Shown in pieces: positions 1 to 6,000 of a stretch of 9,807 nucleotides of DNA (its first letter is position 1; every line of letters begins with the position of its first letter). Both the position numbers and the translations under genes were made by a program. Source of the stretch: Myxococcales bacterium (lineage in GTDB: Bacteria; Myxococcota_A; Polyangia; Haliangiales; J016); NCBI GenBank assembly GCA_014238595.1, contig JABAAV010000058.1:1-9807 (forward strand), given 5' to 3'. Below the pieces are notes generated by a model. It searched no databases and was not told the origin of the DNA. It worked only from the letters and a program-made list of their open reading frames with translations.

Positions 1-318
1 GATGTTTTGCATAAAAACAGCAATGAAGAGTGGCCATTGATTCATACCTTGTTGAAGGATGATGTTTATCAGACAACCTATGTCAATGCGTTACAGCAAT
101 CGTTGCGAGGGTTTATAGAAGAAGACACAATCGTTCCTTATCTTATAAATCTTCATAGGATGATTACCCCTTATGTGATTGGAGATAACGGCGAGCAGTC
201 AACTCATACACATATCGATTCTATTGCTGATTTTGAACATTCGTTGGATGTGTTGATTAATCATTTTCGTTCAAGAAGAGCACATGTCTCTGACGTGTTG
301 GAGTCGATGCAGCGTTAA
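1..318 (+). CDS. CotH-kinase-like protein, C-terminal part (5' end outside window)
   Basis: The frame is open from base 1 and ends at TAA 316-318. A TTG at 7-9 could be read as a start, but the sequence reads as the tail of a longer protein, so I treat the gene as truncated by the window edge. The visible 105 residues follow the C-terminal pattern I know from CotH kinases: a Pro-Leu-Ile segment leading into an amphipathic helix with Tyr residues (DDVYQTTYVNAL), a second helix ending ITPYVIGD, then a Phe-Glu-x-x-Leu segment and a final FRSRRAHV helix. CotH proteins are atypical kinases, first known from spore-coat phosphorylation; many non-spore-formers have them, often exported. The catalytic part lies upstream and cannot be checked. 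The gene is followed by a 159-base gap, so it is probably not part of the zinc operon. The family call rests on remembered pattern only. Confidence 0.7.
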   Translation, partial: DVLHKNSNEEWPLIHTLLKDDVYQTTYVNALQQSLRGFIEEDTIVPYLINLHRMITPYVIGDNGEQSTHTHIDSIADFEHSLDVLINHFRSRRAHVSDVLESMQR

Positions 319-477
319 TGTTCTAAAAAACGATGTGATGTTTAGCGCCTCTTTCATGCATCAATAATCCCCTTGTTTGTACGTTTTGATAGCGATTTAT
401 TGAGAAGTCTACTTGCAGAATTTTGAAGATTTGTATTAAAGTTCTCCAAAGTAATGACGAATGAAAGGTTTCTTCTT
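319..477. other. Intergenic region, presumed promoter region of the zinc operon
   Basis: This AT-rich gap separates the CotH-like gene from the outer-membrane zinc protein. I looked for a Zur-type operator (an inverted repeat around GTTATNNTATAAC) and did not see a convincing one. The best sigma70-like candidate is TTGCAG (413-418), 15 bases, then TATTAA (434-439); both the match and the spacing are poor. No clear terminator follows the upstream gene. The ribosome binding site near its right end is listed separately. Confidence 0.3.
464..468 (+). promoter_or_regulatory. Shine-Dalgarno AAAGG deciding the start of the outer-membrane protein
   Basis: AAAGG lies 9 bases before ATG 478. The upstream in-frame ATG at 454 has no such element and would put eight residues before the Lys-rich signal-peptide start. 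This supports 478 as the true start. Confidence 0.6.
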
Positions 478-1977
478 ATGAAAAAGAAACAATGGGTTTT
501 ATGTCTTGTCGGTTTGTTTTGGTGTGCGAATGTATCTGCCGAAACGTCAGATTCTGAAAAATCTGAACTAGAGAAAACAGAAGCCTTAAATGAGATAAAG
601 TTTGCAGAAGCTTTGAAACAAGACACCACCATTGTGTCACCCAATCATGCTCATTTAATTTCTGTCTCTTCAAAAGAATCGGCATTTTTGCCAGATATTT
701 CTGCGGTTTTAACGATGGGGTTTTGGTATTTTTCGGATGAGCCGACACCACGATTAGCAGCGCATGAACCGTCACATGAGACGCATGGGCTTCGTTTTGA
801 CATGCAAGAATTTGAATTAGCGTTCCAATCTAATATTGATCCTTATATTCGAGGTGAATGTTTCTTGGCACTCGGATTACATTCCGTTGAGATTGAGGAA
901 TGTTTTTTGAGAACAGTGGCGTTGCCTTGGAATTTACAAGCAAAATTAGGATCGTTCTATGCAGAATTTGGAAGGTTTAATACGCAGCATTTTTTAGAAA
1001 CACAGCCCTTTGTGGATATGCCTTTAGTCAATCGTCGTTTTTGGGGCGGTGAACAATGGCGTGGTCTTGGGTTTGAAGTGTCATGGATTACGCCGCTGCC
1101 TTGGTTTAGTGAACTTGTTTTTGATATGATAACCGCAGGAAATGAAGTCAGCTTAAATGTTCCATTACAAGCAACAGAGACGCTTGCTGATTTTGTACAT
1201 CTCATTAACTTTAAACAATTTTTCCCATTGTCTGACACATGGTCGATCCTGTGGGGGCTTTCTATGGTGGTTGCTCCGAATAATGCCCGTGGGCATTATG
1301 GTGCTTCAACAGGGCATGGGCATGATGCTCATCAAACGGATGGTTCGATGTCTTTGTTTCGCGATGCTCAATGTACCATCGATTGCAACACATATGACAA
1401 TGGCATAGGTATAGGTATAGGTGAATTAAACCTCGATGACCATAGTCACTTTTTCGGTAGTGATCTTTATGTGAAATGGCGTGATCATGCGACGATACGC
1501 TCTGTTGCATTGCAATCAGAATATATTATGCGTCATTCCAATGTCGGTGGTGATGATTATCGTGAAAGTGGCTTTTACACGCAGATAATGGCACGGCTTA
1601 GCAAGCATTGGGAAATTGCAGGACGGTTTGATTTAATTGGATTGTTTTCATCGAAACCGTCTGCACATGGACATGATGATTACGCTTCGCACGCTTCGCC
1701 TGCTACCGATGACATGCCTACCGATGACATGCCTACCGATGACATGCCTACCGATGACATGCATGCTGATGACATGCTGCTTCTTGATTTTACACCTGTC
1801 GTTCAACAACGAATCGGTGGCGCAATTTCTTATTACTTCTCAGAATTTCAACGTTGGCGCCTCCAATACAATTATGATATTTACAAGCCAGCAATGATGG
1901 CGCATGATAGAAATGTCCATGAAGTATTTCTTCAATATCAATTTGTTATGGGTGCACATGGGGCACATCCTTTTTAA
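478..1977 (+). CDS. His/Asp/Met-rich outer-membrane beta-barrel protein, probable zinc uptake
   Basis: 499 residues from ATG 478. The protein starts with a Sec signal peptide (MKKK, hydrophobic core, cleavage after VSA at residue 21) and ends in Phe, as outer-membrane barrels usually do. The C-terminus VMGAHGAHPF, together with segments such as LPDISAVL near the N-terminus and WFSELVFD in the middle, matches from memory a deltaproteobacterial family often named 'zinc-regulated TonB-dependent outer membrane receptor' and found beside zinc ABC transporters. The three downstream genes fit that role. I see no TonB box or plug, and the length suits a smaller porin-like barrel, so the TonB part is doubtful. 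Two probable loops are rich in metal ligands: residues about 267-290 (HYGASTGHGHDAH) and 397-434 (HGHDDYASH, then repeated TDDMP). Four cysteines, in two close pairs, could form disulfides. It leads the operon, 16 bases before the binding-protein gene. The barrel assignment is firmer than the substrate. Confidence 0.7.
   Translation: MKKKQWVLCLVGLFWCANVSAETSDSEKSELEKTEALNEIKFAEALKQDTTIVSPNHAHLISVSSKESAFLPDISAVLTMGFWYFSDEPTPRLAAHEPSHETHGLRFDMQEFELAFQSNIDPYIRGECFLALGLHSVEIEECFLRTVALPWNLQAKLGSFYAEFGRFNTQHFLETQPFVDMPLVNRRFWGGEQWRGLGFEVSWITPLPWFSELVFDMITAGNEVSLNVPLQATETLADFVHLINFKQFFPLSDTWSILWGLSMVVAPNNARGHYGASTGHGHDAHQTDGSMSLFRDAQCTIDCNTYDNGIGIGIGELNLDDHSHFFGSDLYVKWRDHATIRSVALQSEYIMRHSNVGGDDYRESGFYTQIMARLSKHWEIAGRFDLIGLFSSKPSAHGHDDYASHASPATDDMPTDDMPTDDMPTDDMHADDMLLLDFTPVVQQRIGGAISYYFSEFQRWRLQYNYDIYKPAMMAHDRNVHEVFLQYQFVMGAHGAHPF
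1405..1422 (+). repeat. Hexanucleotide tandem repeat (ATAGGT)x3 inside the outer-membrane protein gene
   Basis: Three perfect copies of ATAGGT encode alternating Ile-Gly (part of GIGIGIG) just after the Cys pair CTIDC. The unit is a multiple of three, so copy-number change would keep the frame. Confidence 0.7.
1705..1776 (+). repeat. 15-bp in-frame tandem repeat encoding TDDMP units
   Basis: The unit ACCGATGACATGCCT starts at 1705, 1720, 1735 and 1750. The first three copies are identical; the fourth differs near its end and is followed by a degenerate fifth (GCTGATGACATG). They encode Thr-Asp-Asp-Met-Pro repeats ending in His-Ala-Asp-Asp-Met. The stretch follows a His-rich segment (HGHDDYASH), so it extends a metal-ligand-rich loop of the outer-membrane protein. 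Such a repeat can expand or shrink by slippage without a frameshift. Confidence 0.9.
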
Positions 1978-1993
1978 TTGAACTCAGCACGCT

Positions 1994-2935
1994 ATGATCA
2001 AAAAACATTATTCTACGGTTGTCATTGTATGGTTGATGAGTTGTTTAATCGCTCCATTGGCTGATGCTAAAACCAATGTTGTGACCTCAACTCCAGGGTT
2101 GGCAAGTTTAGTTAAAGAAGTTGGTGGTGATCATGTCTCCATCACTAGTCTTGCTCATTACAAACAAGATCCACATTTTGTCGATGGACGGCCAAGTTTT
2201 TTGCTTAAACTTAATCGCGCTGATTTAGTCATTTATATTGGTCTTGGGTTAGAGATAGGGTGGCTACCTCCATTAATCCGTGATTCAAGAAATGCAGCTA
2301 TTCAAGCGGGTAAAGTTGGCAATCTAGATGCTTCTACAATTTGTGGTCCTTTGTTAGATAAAAGCACAGGTAAACCGGATCGTAAATTCGGAGATGTACA
2401 TCCACAAGGAAATCCTCATTATTTATATTCACCATGGTATGCCTTGCGGACTGTCGAAAATATTGCCCAAAGGCTTTCTTTGATTGATCCGAAAAATAAA
2501 CGTAATTACTATGACAATTTGAAACAATTTACGAAAGCACTTAAAGCCAAGGTTAGCCGTTGGGAAAAAACAATGAGTCGGTATAAAGGTAAACCTATTG
2601 TTGGATACCACAAAAGCCTTATTTATCTTGTTGATTGGTTGGGACTCAGTCAAGCAGGGTATATGGAACCTTTGGCAGGTATTTCTCCGACACCAAAACA
2701 TTTAGCACGACTAGCAACACATATGAAACAAAACAATATACGTATCATCATGAGTGAACCGTGGTACGATTCAAAGGTCGCTCAAGTTTTTGCAGAAACT
2801 GTAAATGCGTTGTTAATTTCTTTGCCTGGCGATGTTGGTTCGGAGAACACCGCAACATATCTAGGATGGATCAATCACTTGATCAATCAGTTAGATGTTG
2901 GGTTTAAAAAAGTCTATCATAGTGAGGAGCGATAA
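1994..2935 (+). CDS. znuA: Periplasmic zinc-binding protein of an ABC transporter (ZnuA-type)
   Basis: 313 residues with a signal peptide (MIKKH, hydrophobic stretch, cleavage after ADA at about residue 25). It belongs to the cluster A-I metal-binding proteins (ZnuA/PsaA type), which capture Zn or Mn in the periplasm and pass it to the permease. The expected ligands are in order: His61 in QDPHFVDGRPS, His142 in GNPHYLYSP, His206 in VGYHKS and Asp280 in LPGDVG. Three His plus one Asp favours zinc. The long His-rich loop of E. coli ZnuA is absent; only a short KFGDVHPQ stretch with His136 precedes the second ligand. The start ATG lies 16 bases after the outer-membrane gene with no clear Shine-Dalgarno, so translation may depend on upstream ribosomes. 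It is the second gene of the operon. Zinc rather than manganese is inferred from ligands and neighbours. Confidence 0.9.
   Translation: MIKKHYSTVVIVWLMSCLIAPLADAKTNVVTSTPGLASLVKEVGGDHVSITSLAHYKQDPHFVDGRPSFLLKLNRADLVIYIGLGLEIGWLPPLIRDSRNAAIQAGKVGNLDASTICGPLLDKSTGKPDRKFGDVHPQGNPHYLYSPWYALRTVENIAQRLSLIDPKNKRNYYDNLKQFTKALKAKVSRWEKTMSRYKGKPIVGYHKSLIYLVDWLGLSQAGYMEPLAGISPTPKHLARLATHMKQNNIRIIMSEPWYDSKVAQVFAETVNALLISLPGDVGSENTATYLGWINHLINQLDVGFKKVYHSEER
2924..2929 (+). promoter_or_regulatory. Strong Shine-Dalgarno GAGGAG at the znuA end, too far from the znuC ATG
   Basis: GAGGAG sits in the last codons of znuA. It lies 38 bases before ATG 2968, too far to serve it directly. It is 8 bases before an in-frame ATT (2938) and 9 bases before an out-of-frame TTG (2939) that opens a 10-codon reading frame ending TGA 2969-2971, overlapping the znuC ATG as ATGA. 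Either a rare ATT start or coupling through the short frame would explain its placement. Confidence 0.55.
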
Positions 2936-2938
2936 TCA

Positions 2939-2971
2939 TTGCTGATGCTACATCTACTCAATCAACAATGA
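2939..2971 (+). CDS. Possible 10-codon leader reading frame coupled to znuC
   Basis: TTG 2939, ten codons, then TGA 2969-2971, which overlaps the znuC ATG in the pattern ATGA. It is preceded at 9 bases by GAGGAG. An internal ATG at 2945 is an alternative start with 15-base spacing. The peptide would be a short Leu-rich string with no recognisable function; its role, if real, would be to deliver ribosomes to znuC. A frame this short can arise by chance, and an ATT start for znuC is the competing explanation. Confidence 0.3.
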   Translation: MLMLHLLNQQ

Positions 2972-3639
2972 ATCAAGATTCATCACCTGTTGTTGTCGTT
3001 AATCAATTAATGTTTGGTTATGCAACGCCAATGTTTCCACCGGTAACATTCTCTATTGCACAGGGAGAGATTGTTGGCATTATTGGACATAACGGAAGTG
3101 GCAAAAGCACATTGCTTAAAACATTGTGTGGCATTATTCCTGCGTTGGGAGGCGATGCCGTGGTTCCAAACAATAAGATAGGCTATATTCCACAATGCAA
3201 TGAAATCAATATGTTGGTTCCATTAACAGCACTCGAAGTTGTTGCGCTGAATTTGGTACCCTCACTCGGATATCGAAAACTGTTACGAAAATCTCATTAT
3301 GATCAAGCACAAAAAGCATTAGAGCGCTATGGCATCGGTGCATTACGGAATACGTTGTTTCGAGAGATGTCGGGTGGTCAACGACAACGGGTGCTTTTAG
3401 CGCGCGCTTTAGTGATGAATCCTACGTTGTTATTGTGTGATGAACCAACAACAGGTCTTGATCCTCAAACCAAGAAACAATTGTTTGAAGAGTTTTGCTT
3501 TGTTAGCAAAGAGCAAGGGATTACGATTATCTTTACGACGCATCAAGTCCAAGAAGTCCACGATATTGCCACCACGTTAATTTCAATGGATCACGAGAAT
3601 GTGTTGTTTGAGATAACGCAATCTGAGGTGAATCAATAA
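2968..3639 (+). CDS. znuC: Zinc ABC transporter ATP-binding protein (ZnuC-type)
   Basis: 223 residues from ATG 2968, a cytoplasmic ATPase that powers the metal permease. All nucleotide-binding elements are intact: Walker A GHNGSGKST (40-48), Q-loop Gln76 in YIPQ, signature MSGGQ (134-138), Walker B LLLCDEP (154-160), D-loop TGLD (162-165) and switch His192 in FTTHQ. The length is near that of short family members; the His-rich C-terminal extension of some ZnuC proteins is missing. The gene sits 32 bases after znuA and 5 before the permease gene. ATG 2968 lacks its own Shine-Dalgarno; an in-frame ATT at 2938, 8 bases after GAGGAG, would add ten residues (beginning with a formyl-Met in place of Ile, then ADATSTQST). 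Family membership is certain; zinc specificity follows from the neighbours. Confidence 0.92.
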   Translation: MNQDSSPVVVVNQLMFGYATPMFPPVTFSIAQGEIVGIIGHNGSGKSTLLKTLCGIIPALGGDAVVPNNKIGYIPQCNEINMLVPLTALEVVALNLVPSLGYRKLLRKSHYDQAQKALERYGIGALRNTLFREMSGGQRQRVLLARALVMNPTLLLCDEPTTGLDPQTKKQLFEEFCFVSKEQGITIIFTTHQVQEVHDIATTLISMDHENVLFEITQSEVNQ

Positions 3640-3644
3640 CAACT

Positions 3645-4499
3645 ATGACTGATATTGATATAGGATTTTTAGAAAGCAGCGCCTTATGGCGTGATGCTGT
3701 ATTATCTGCATGTCTTGGTGGTGTATTGCTTGCCTATCTTGGTTTTTTTATTGTTACGAACCATGCTTCTTTTGTTAGTGCAACGGTATCGCAACTTGCA
3801 GGGCTTGGTGTTGTTTTGTCAATATTTCTCGGCGCAGTGATTGGTGTTTCAATCTCTCCATTAATTTTGCCGATAGTGTTAGGGATGGCAGGTGCAACGT
3901 TGTTTGCTTTGCCAAAAACATCTTCGCAAATTCCTACCGATGCAATACTTGCTTCTGTGATGATTGGTGCTTCGGCCTTGGTATTTATTTTTGCACGGTA
4001 CTTGTCACAGGATTATCAACATATTCAAAAAGTATTATTTGGAGATGCTGTGATTGCATCAAAAGAAGAACTTTATTCGTTGATTATTGTGTCAGGTTTT
4101 GTGTTAGTCACGCATGGAATGTTCAGACAGCGATTGTTGTTTGTTTTGTTCGATCCACAAACAGCAAAAATGCGTGGAATGAATGTGAATCTATGGGGAT
4201 GGTTTTTGGGTCTTTCCATTGGATTGTCAGTGGCACTTGTCACACGAAGTTTAGGTGCATTACCAACATTTGCTTTTAGTGTTATTCCTGTTGTGTCCGC
4301 ACTGTTAATTGTTTCACGTGTACGAACAATTATGTGGGTATCTTGTAGTGTGGCATTGTTGTCGGCTTTTTTTGGCTATTACATCGCCTTTGTTCAAGAT
4401 TTGCCCGTTGGATCAAGCATGGTCACCGTAATGATTGTTATATTGGTGTGTTCCGCAATAGGACGCTTGTTGATTAAACGGTGGCGTTGTTCTAATTGA
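3645..4499 (+). CDS. znuB: Zinc ABC transporter membrane permease (ZnuB-type, ABC-3 family)
   Basis: 284 residues, very hydrophobic, with about eight membrane segments (roughly 18-38, 45-63, 66-88, 95-117, 135-155, 180-220 as two, 225-245 and 255-275). It forms the inner-membrane channel that takes metal from the binding protein. ABC-3 landmarks seen include FLESSALWRDAV at the N-terminus, the FVSATVSQLAGLGV segment after the first helix and the cytoplasmic QKVLFGDAV segment around residues 127-135. It starts 5 bases after znuC; GAGGTG at 3625-3630 gives a Shine-Dalgarno with a rather long 14-base spacing. It is the last gene of the operon. The order of binding protein, ATPase, permease is the usual one for metal importers. 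Confidence 0.92.
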   Translation: MTDIDIGFLESSALWRDAVLSACLGGVLLAYLGFFIVTNHASFVSATVSQLAGLGVVLSIFLGAVIGVSISPLILPIVLGMAGATLFALPKTSSQIPTDAILASVMIGASALVFIFARYLSQDYQHIQKVLFGDAVIASKEELYSLIIVSGFVLVTHGMFRQRLLFVLFDPQTAKMRGMNVNLWGWFLGLSIGLSVALVTRSLGALPTFAFSVIPVVSALLIVSRVRTIMWVSCSVALLSAFFGYYIAFVQDLPVGSSMVTVMIVILVCSAIGRLLIKRWRCSN

Positions 4500-4528
4500 A
4501 GATAATGAAGGTCATGATACTGTGATAT

Positions 4529-4556
4529 GAGATGTTCCGTTGTCTGTTAATATCTC
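4529..4556 (+). terminator. Hairpin after znuB, weak terminator candidate
   Basis: GAGATGTT (4529-4536) pairs with AATATCTC (4549-4556), eight pairs including one G-T, around a 12-base loop. It is followed by TTGT rather than a long T run, so intrinsic termination is uncertain. Its position at the end of the zinc operon and before rmuC is suitable. Confidence 0.25.
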
Positions 4557-4631
4557 TTGTCAGCAATTATGGTAAAAGCATTATGTCCGGTAACATATAT
4601 TTTAAGATCAAAGCTGGATAAAGGATTTTAA
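4557..4631 (+). promoter_or_regulatory. Upstream region and ribosome binding site of rmuC
   Basis: TTGTCA at 4557-4562 is a good -35-like hexamer, but 17-18 bases on I find only a poor -10 (around ATTATG 4580-4585); TATATT at 4596-4601 is better but lacks a -35 at the right distance. AAGGA at 4621-4625, 6 bases before ATG 4632, is a clear Shine-Dalgarno and fixes the rmuC start. Confidence 0.35.
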
Positions 4632-5954
4632 ATGGTATTAGGATTAATTATTGTAGGCATTGTCCTGCTTGTTTTGGTGGTGGTCGCTTTGTTTCGAGTG
4701 ATGTCATCCACAGGACGTTCAAAGCATGAAGAAGATAGAATGTTGCGTATTCAAGAAGTGATTCGAACGCAAGCACATGAAGGACGCAAAGAGCATCAGG
4801 TTCATGCCGATGCATTAAGAACTGAAATACGAGAATCAATAAAACAGATTGATAGTTTTGTTGGCGGTCGGTTAGATCAAATTTCTACATTACAACAAGG
4901 CAAACTCGATCATTTTTCGATGCAGTTGAAAAACAACACCGAGTTGTTGAACAAACAACAAGATGCGTTACGAAAAACATTAGATGACAAGTTGACCAAT
5001 CTTCAACAGGGCAATGAGCAAAAGCTTGATGCAATGCGGGCTATGGTTGAAGAAAAACTACAAGGTACGTTGGAAAAAGGGTTGGATCAATCGTTCAAAC
5101 AGATCAGTGAACGTCTAGAGCAGCTTCGTGAAAGTTTAGGCGAAATGAAAACGTTAGAAACTGGCATATCAACACTTAATCGTGTGTTAACCAATGTAAA
5201 AACACGAGGTACATGGGGTGAAATCCAATTGGCCGCATTGCTTGAGAATATATTGCCGAATAACCAATATGAAACTAATGTTAAAGTTAATCCTGAGCGT
5301 GATCATCGTGTGGAATTTGCGATATGTCTCCCCGGCAAAAAAGATGATGATAAGCCTGTTTATCTTCCCATTGATGCAAAATTTCCCAAAGAAGATTATG
5401 AACGATTAATTGATGCATCCGAATCAGGCAATGGCGATGCTATTGTCAAAGCTGGTAAGGCTTTAGAAAATCAGATTAAAAAATCGGCCAAAGATATTCA
5501 CAGCAAATATATTGCGACTCCCTATACAACAAATTTTGCTGTGATGTATTTGCCTACGGAAGGATTGTTTGCCGAAGTTATTCGTCGTCCAGGGCTTAGT
5601 GATGTCATTCAACGTGAATACAATGTTACCATCGCAGGCCCTACAACATTTTCCGCATTGCTCAATAGTTTGCAGATGGGCTTTCGAACATTGGCCATTG
5701 AAAAAAATTCAAGCAAAGTCTGGGATATTCTTGATAAAGTCAAAACTGAGATTGGAAAATTTAGTGAATCACTGGATGCTGTGAAAAACAATTTAGCCAC
5801 GGCTAGTCGTAATATGGATAAAGTCTATACGCGTACAAGGGTTTTGGATAAAAATCTAAAACAAGTTGAAGAACATTCGATGCAAGAGAGTTTGATATCA
5901 CGAAGCCCTTCTGATGATATCAATCATTTGGCAATGACCAATGACACTGAATAG
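4632..5954 (+). CDS. rmuC: RmuC family DNA recombination protein
   Basis: 440 residues. An N-terminal membrane anchor (about 2-22) is followed by a charged coiled-coil region (about 30-170, rich in Gln, Glu, Lys and Leu heptads) and the RmuC domain (about 175-400). Diagnostic motifs are GTWGE (193-197), PIDAKFP (246-252), YLPTEGLFAEV (306-316) and GPTTFSALLNSLQMGFRT (336-353). E. coli RmuC limits recombination-dependent inversions between short repeats, and the domain is related to restriction-type nuclease folds; the Asp248/Lys250 pair in PIDAK fits such a core. Length is close to the E. coli protein (475). It starts 132 bases after znuB with its own Shine-Dalgarno and ends facing the next gene, so it is likely monocistronic. 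I see no functional link to zinc uptake. The family call is secure. Confidence 0.95.
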   Translation: MVLGLIIVGIVLLVLVVVALFRVMSSTGRSKHEEDRMLRIQEVIRTQAHEGRKEHQVHADALRTEIRESIKQIDSFVGGRLDQISTLQQGKLDHFSMQLKNNTELLNKQQDALRKTLDDKLTNLQQGNEQKLDAMRAMVEEKLQGTLEKGLDQSFKQISERLEQLRESLGEMKTLETGISTLNRVLTNVKTRGTWGEIQLAALLENILPNNQYETNVKVNPERDHRVEFAICLPGKKDDDKPVYLPIDAKFPKEDYERLIDASESGNGDAIVKAGKALENQIKKSAKDIHSKYIATPYTTNFAVMYLPTEGLFAEVIRRPGLSDVIQREYNVTIAGPTTFSALLNSLQMGFRTLAIEKNSSKVWDILDKVKTEIGKFSESLDAVKNNLATASRNMDKVYTRTRVLDKNLKQVEEHSMQESLISRSPSDDINHLAMTNDTE

Positions 5955-5960
5955 TCATTG
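5939..5960 (+). terminator. Hairpin at the rmuC stop, weak terminator candidate
   Basis: CAATGAC (5939-5945) pairs with GTCATTG (5954-5960), seven perfect pairs around an 8-base loop, overlapping the rmuC stop codon. No long T run follows immediately. A second small hairpin, ACCC/GGGT around AAAGA, lies just before the convergent gene's stop. Either could help separate the convergent transcripts. Confidence 0.3.
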
Positions 5961-6000
5961 AACGGATCATTAATCTTTTGATTCATTACCCAAAGAGGGT

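Noticed and set aside
354..644. Minus-strand reading frame of 96 codons over the start of the outer-membrane gene
   Set aside because: It overlaps the signal-peptide region of a well-supported gene, has low-complexity Ser/Phe content and no ribosome binding site or family match.
1705..1776. CRISPR-like or minisatellite array
   Set aside because: Units are contiguous 15-mers without spacers and keep the coding frame, so this is a coding tandem repeat.
1637..1897. Plus-strand frame with repeated LPMTC units
   Set aside because: It is an out-of-frame reading of the 15-bp repeat inside the outer-membrane gene, whose own frame has the signal peptide and barrel features.
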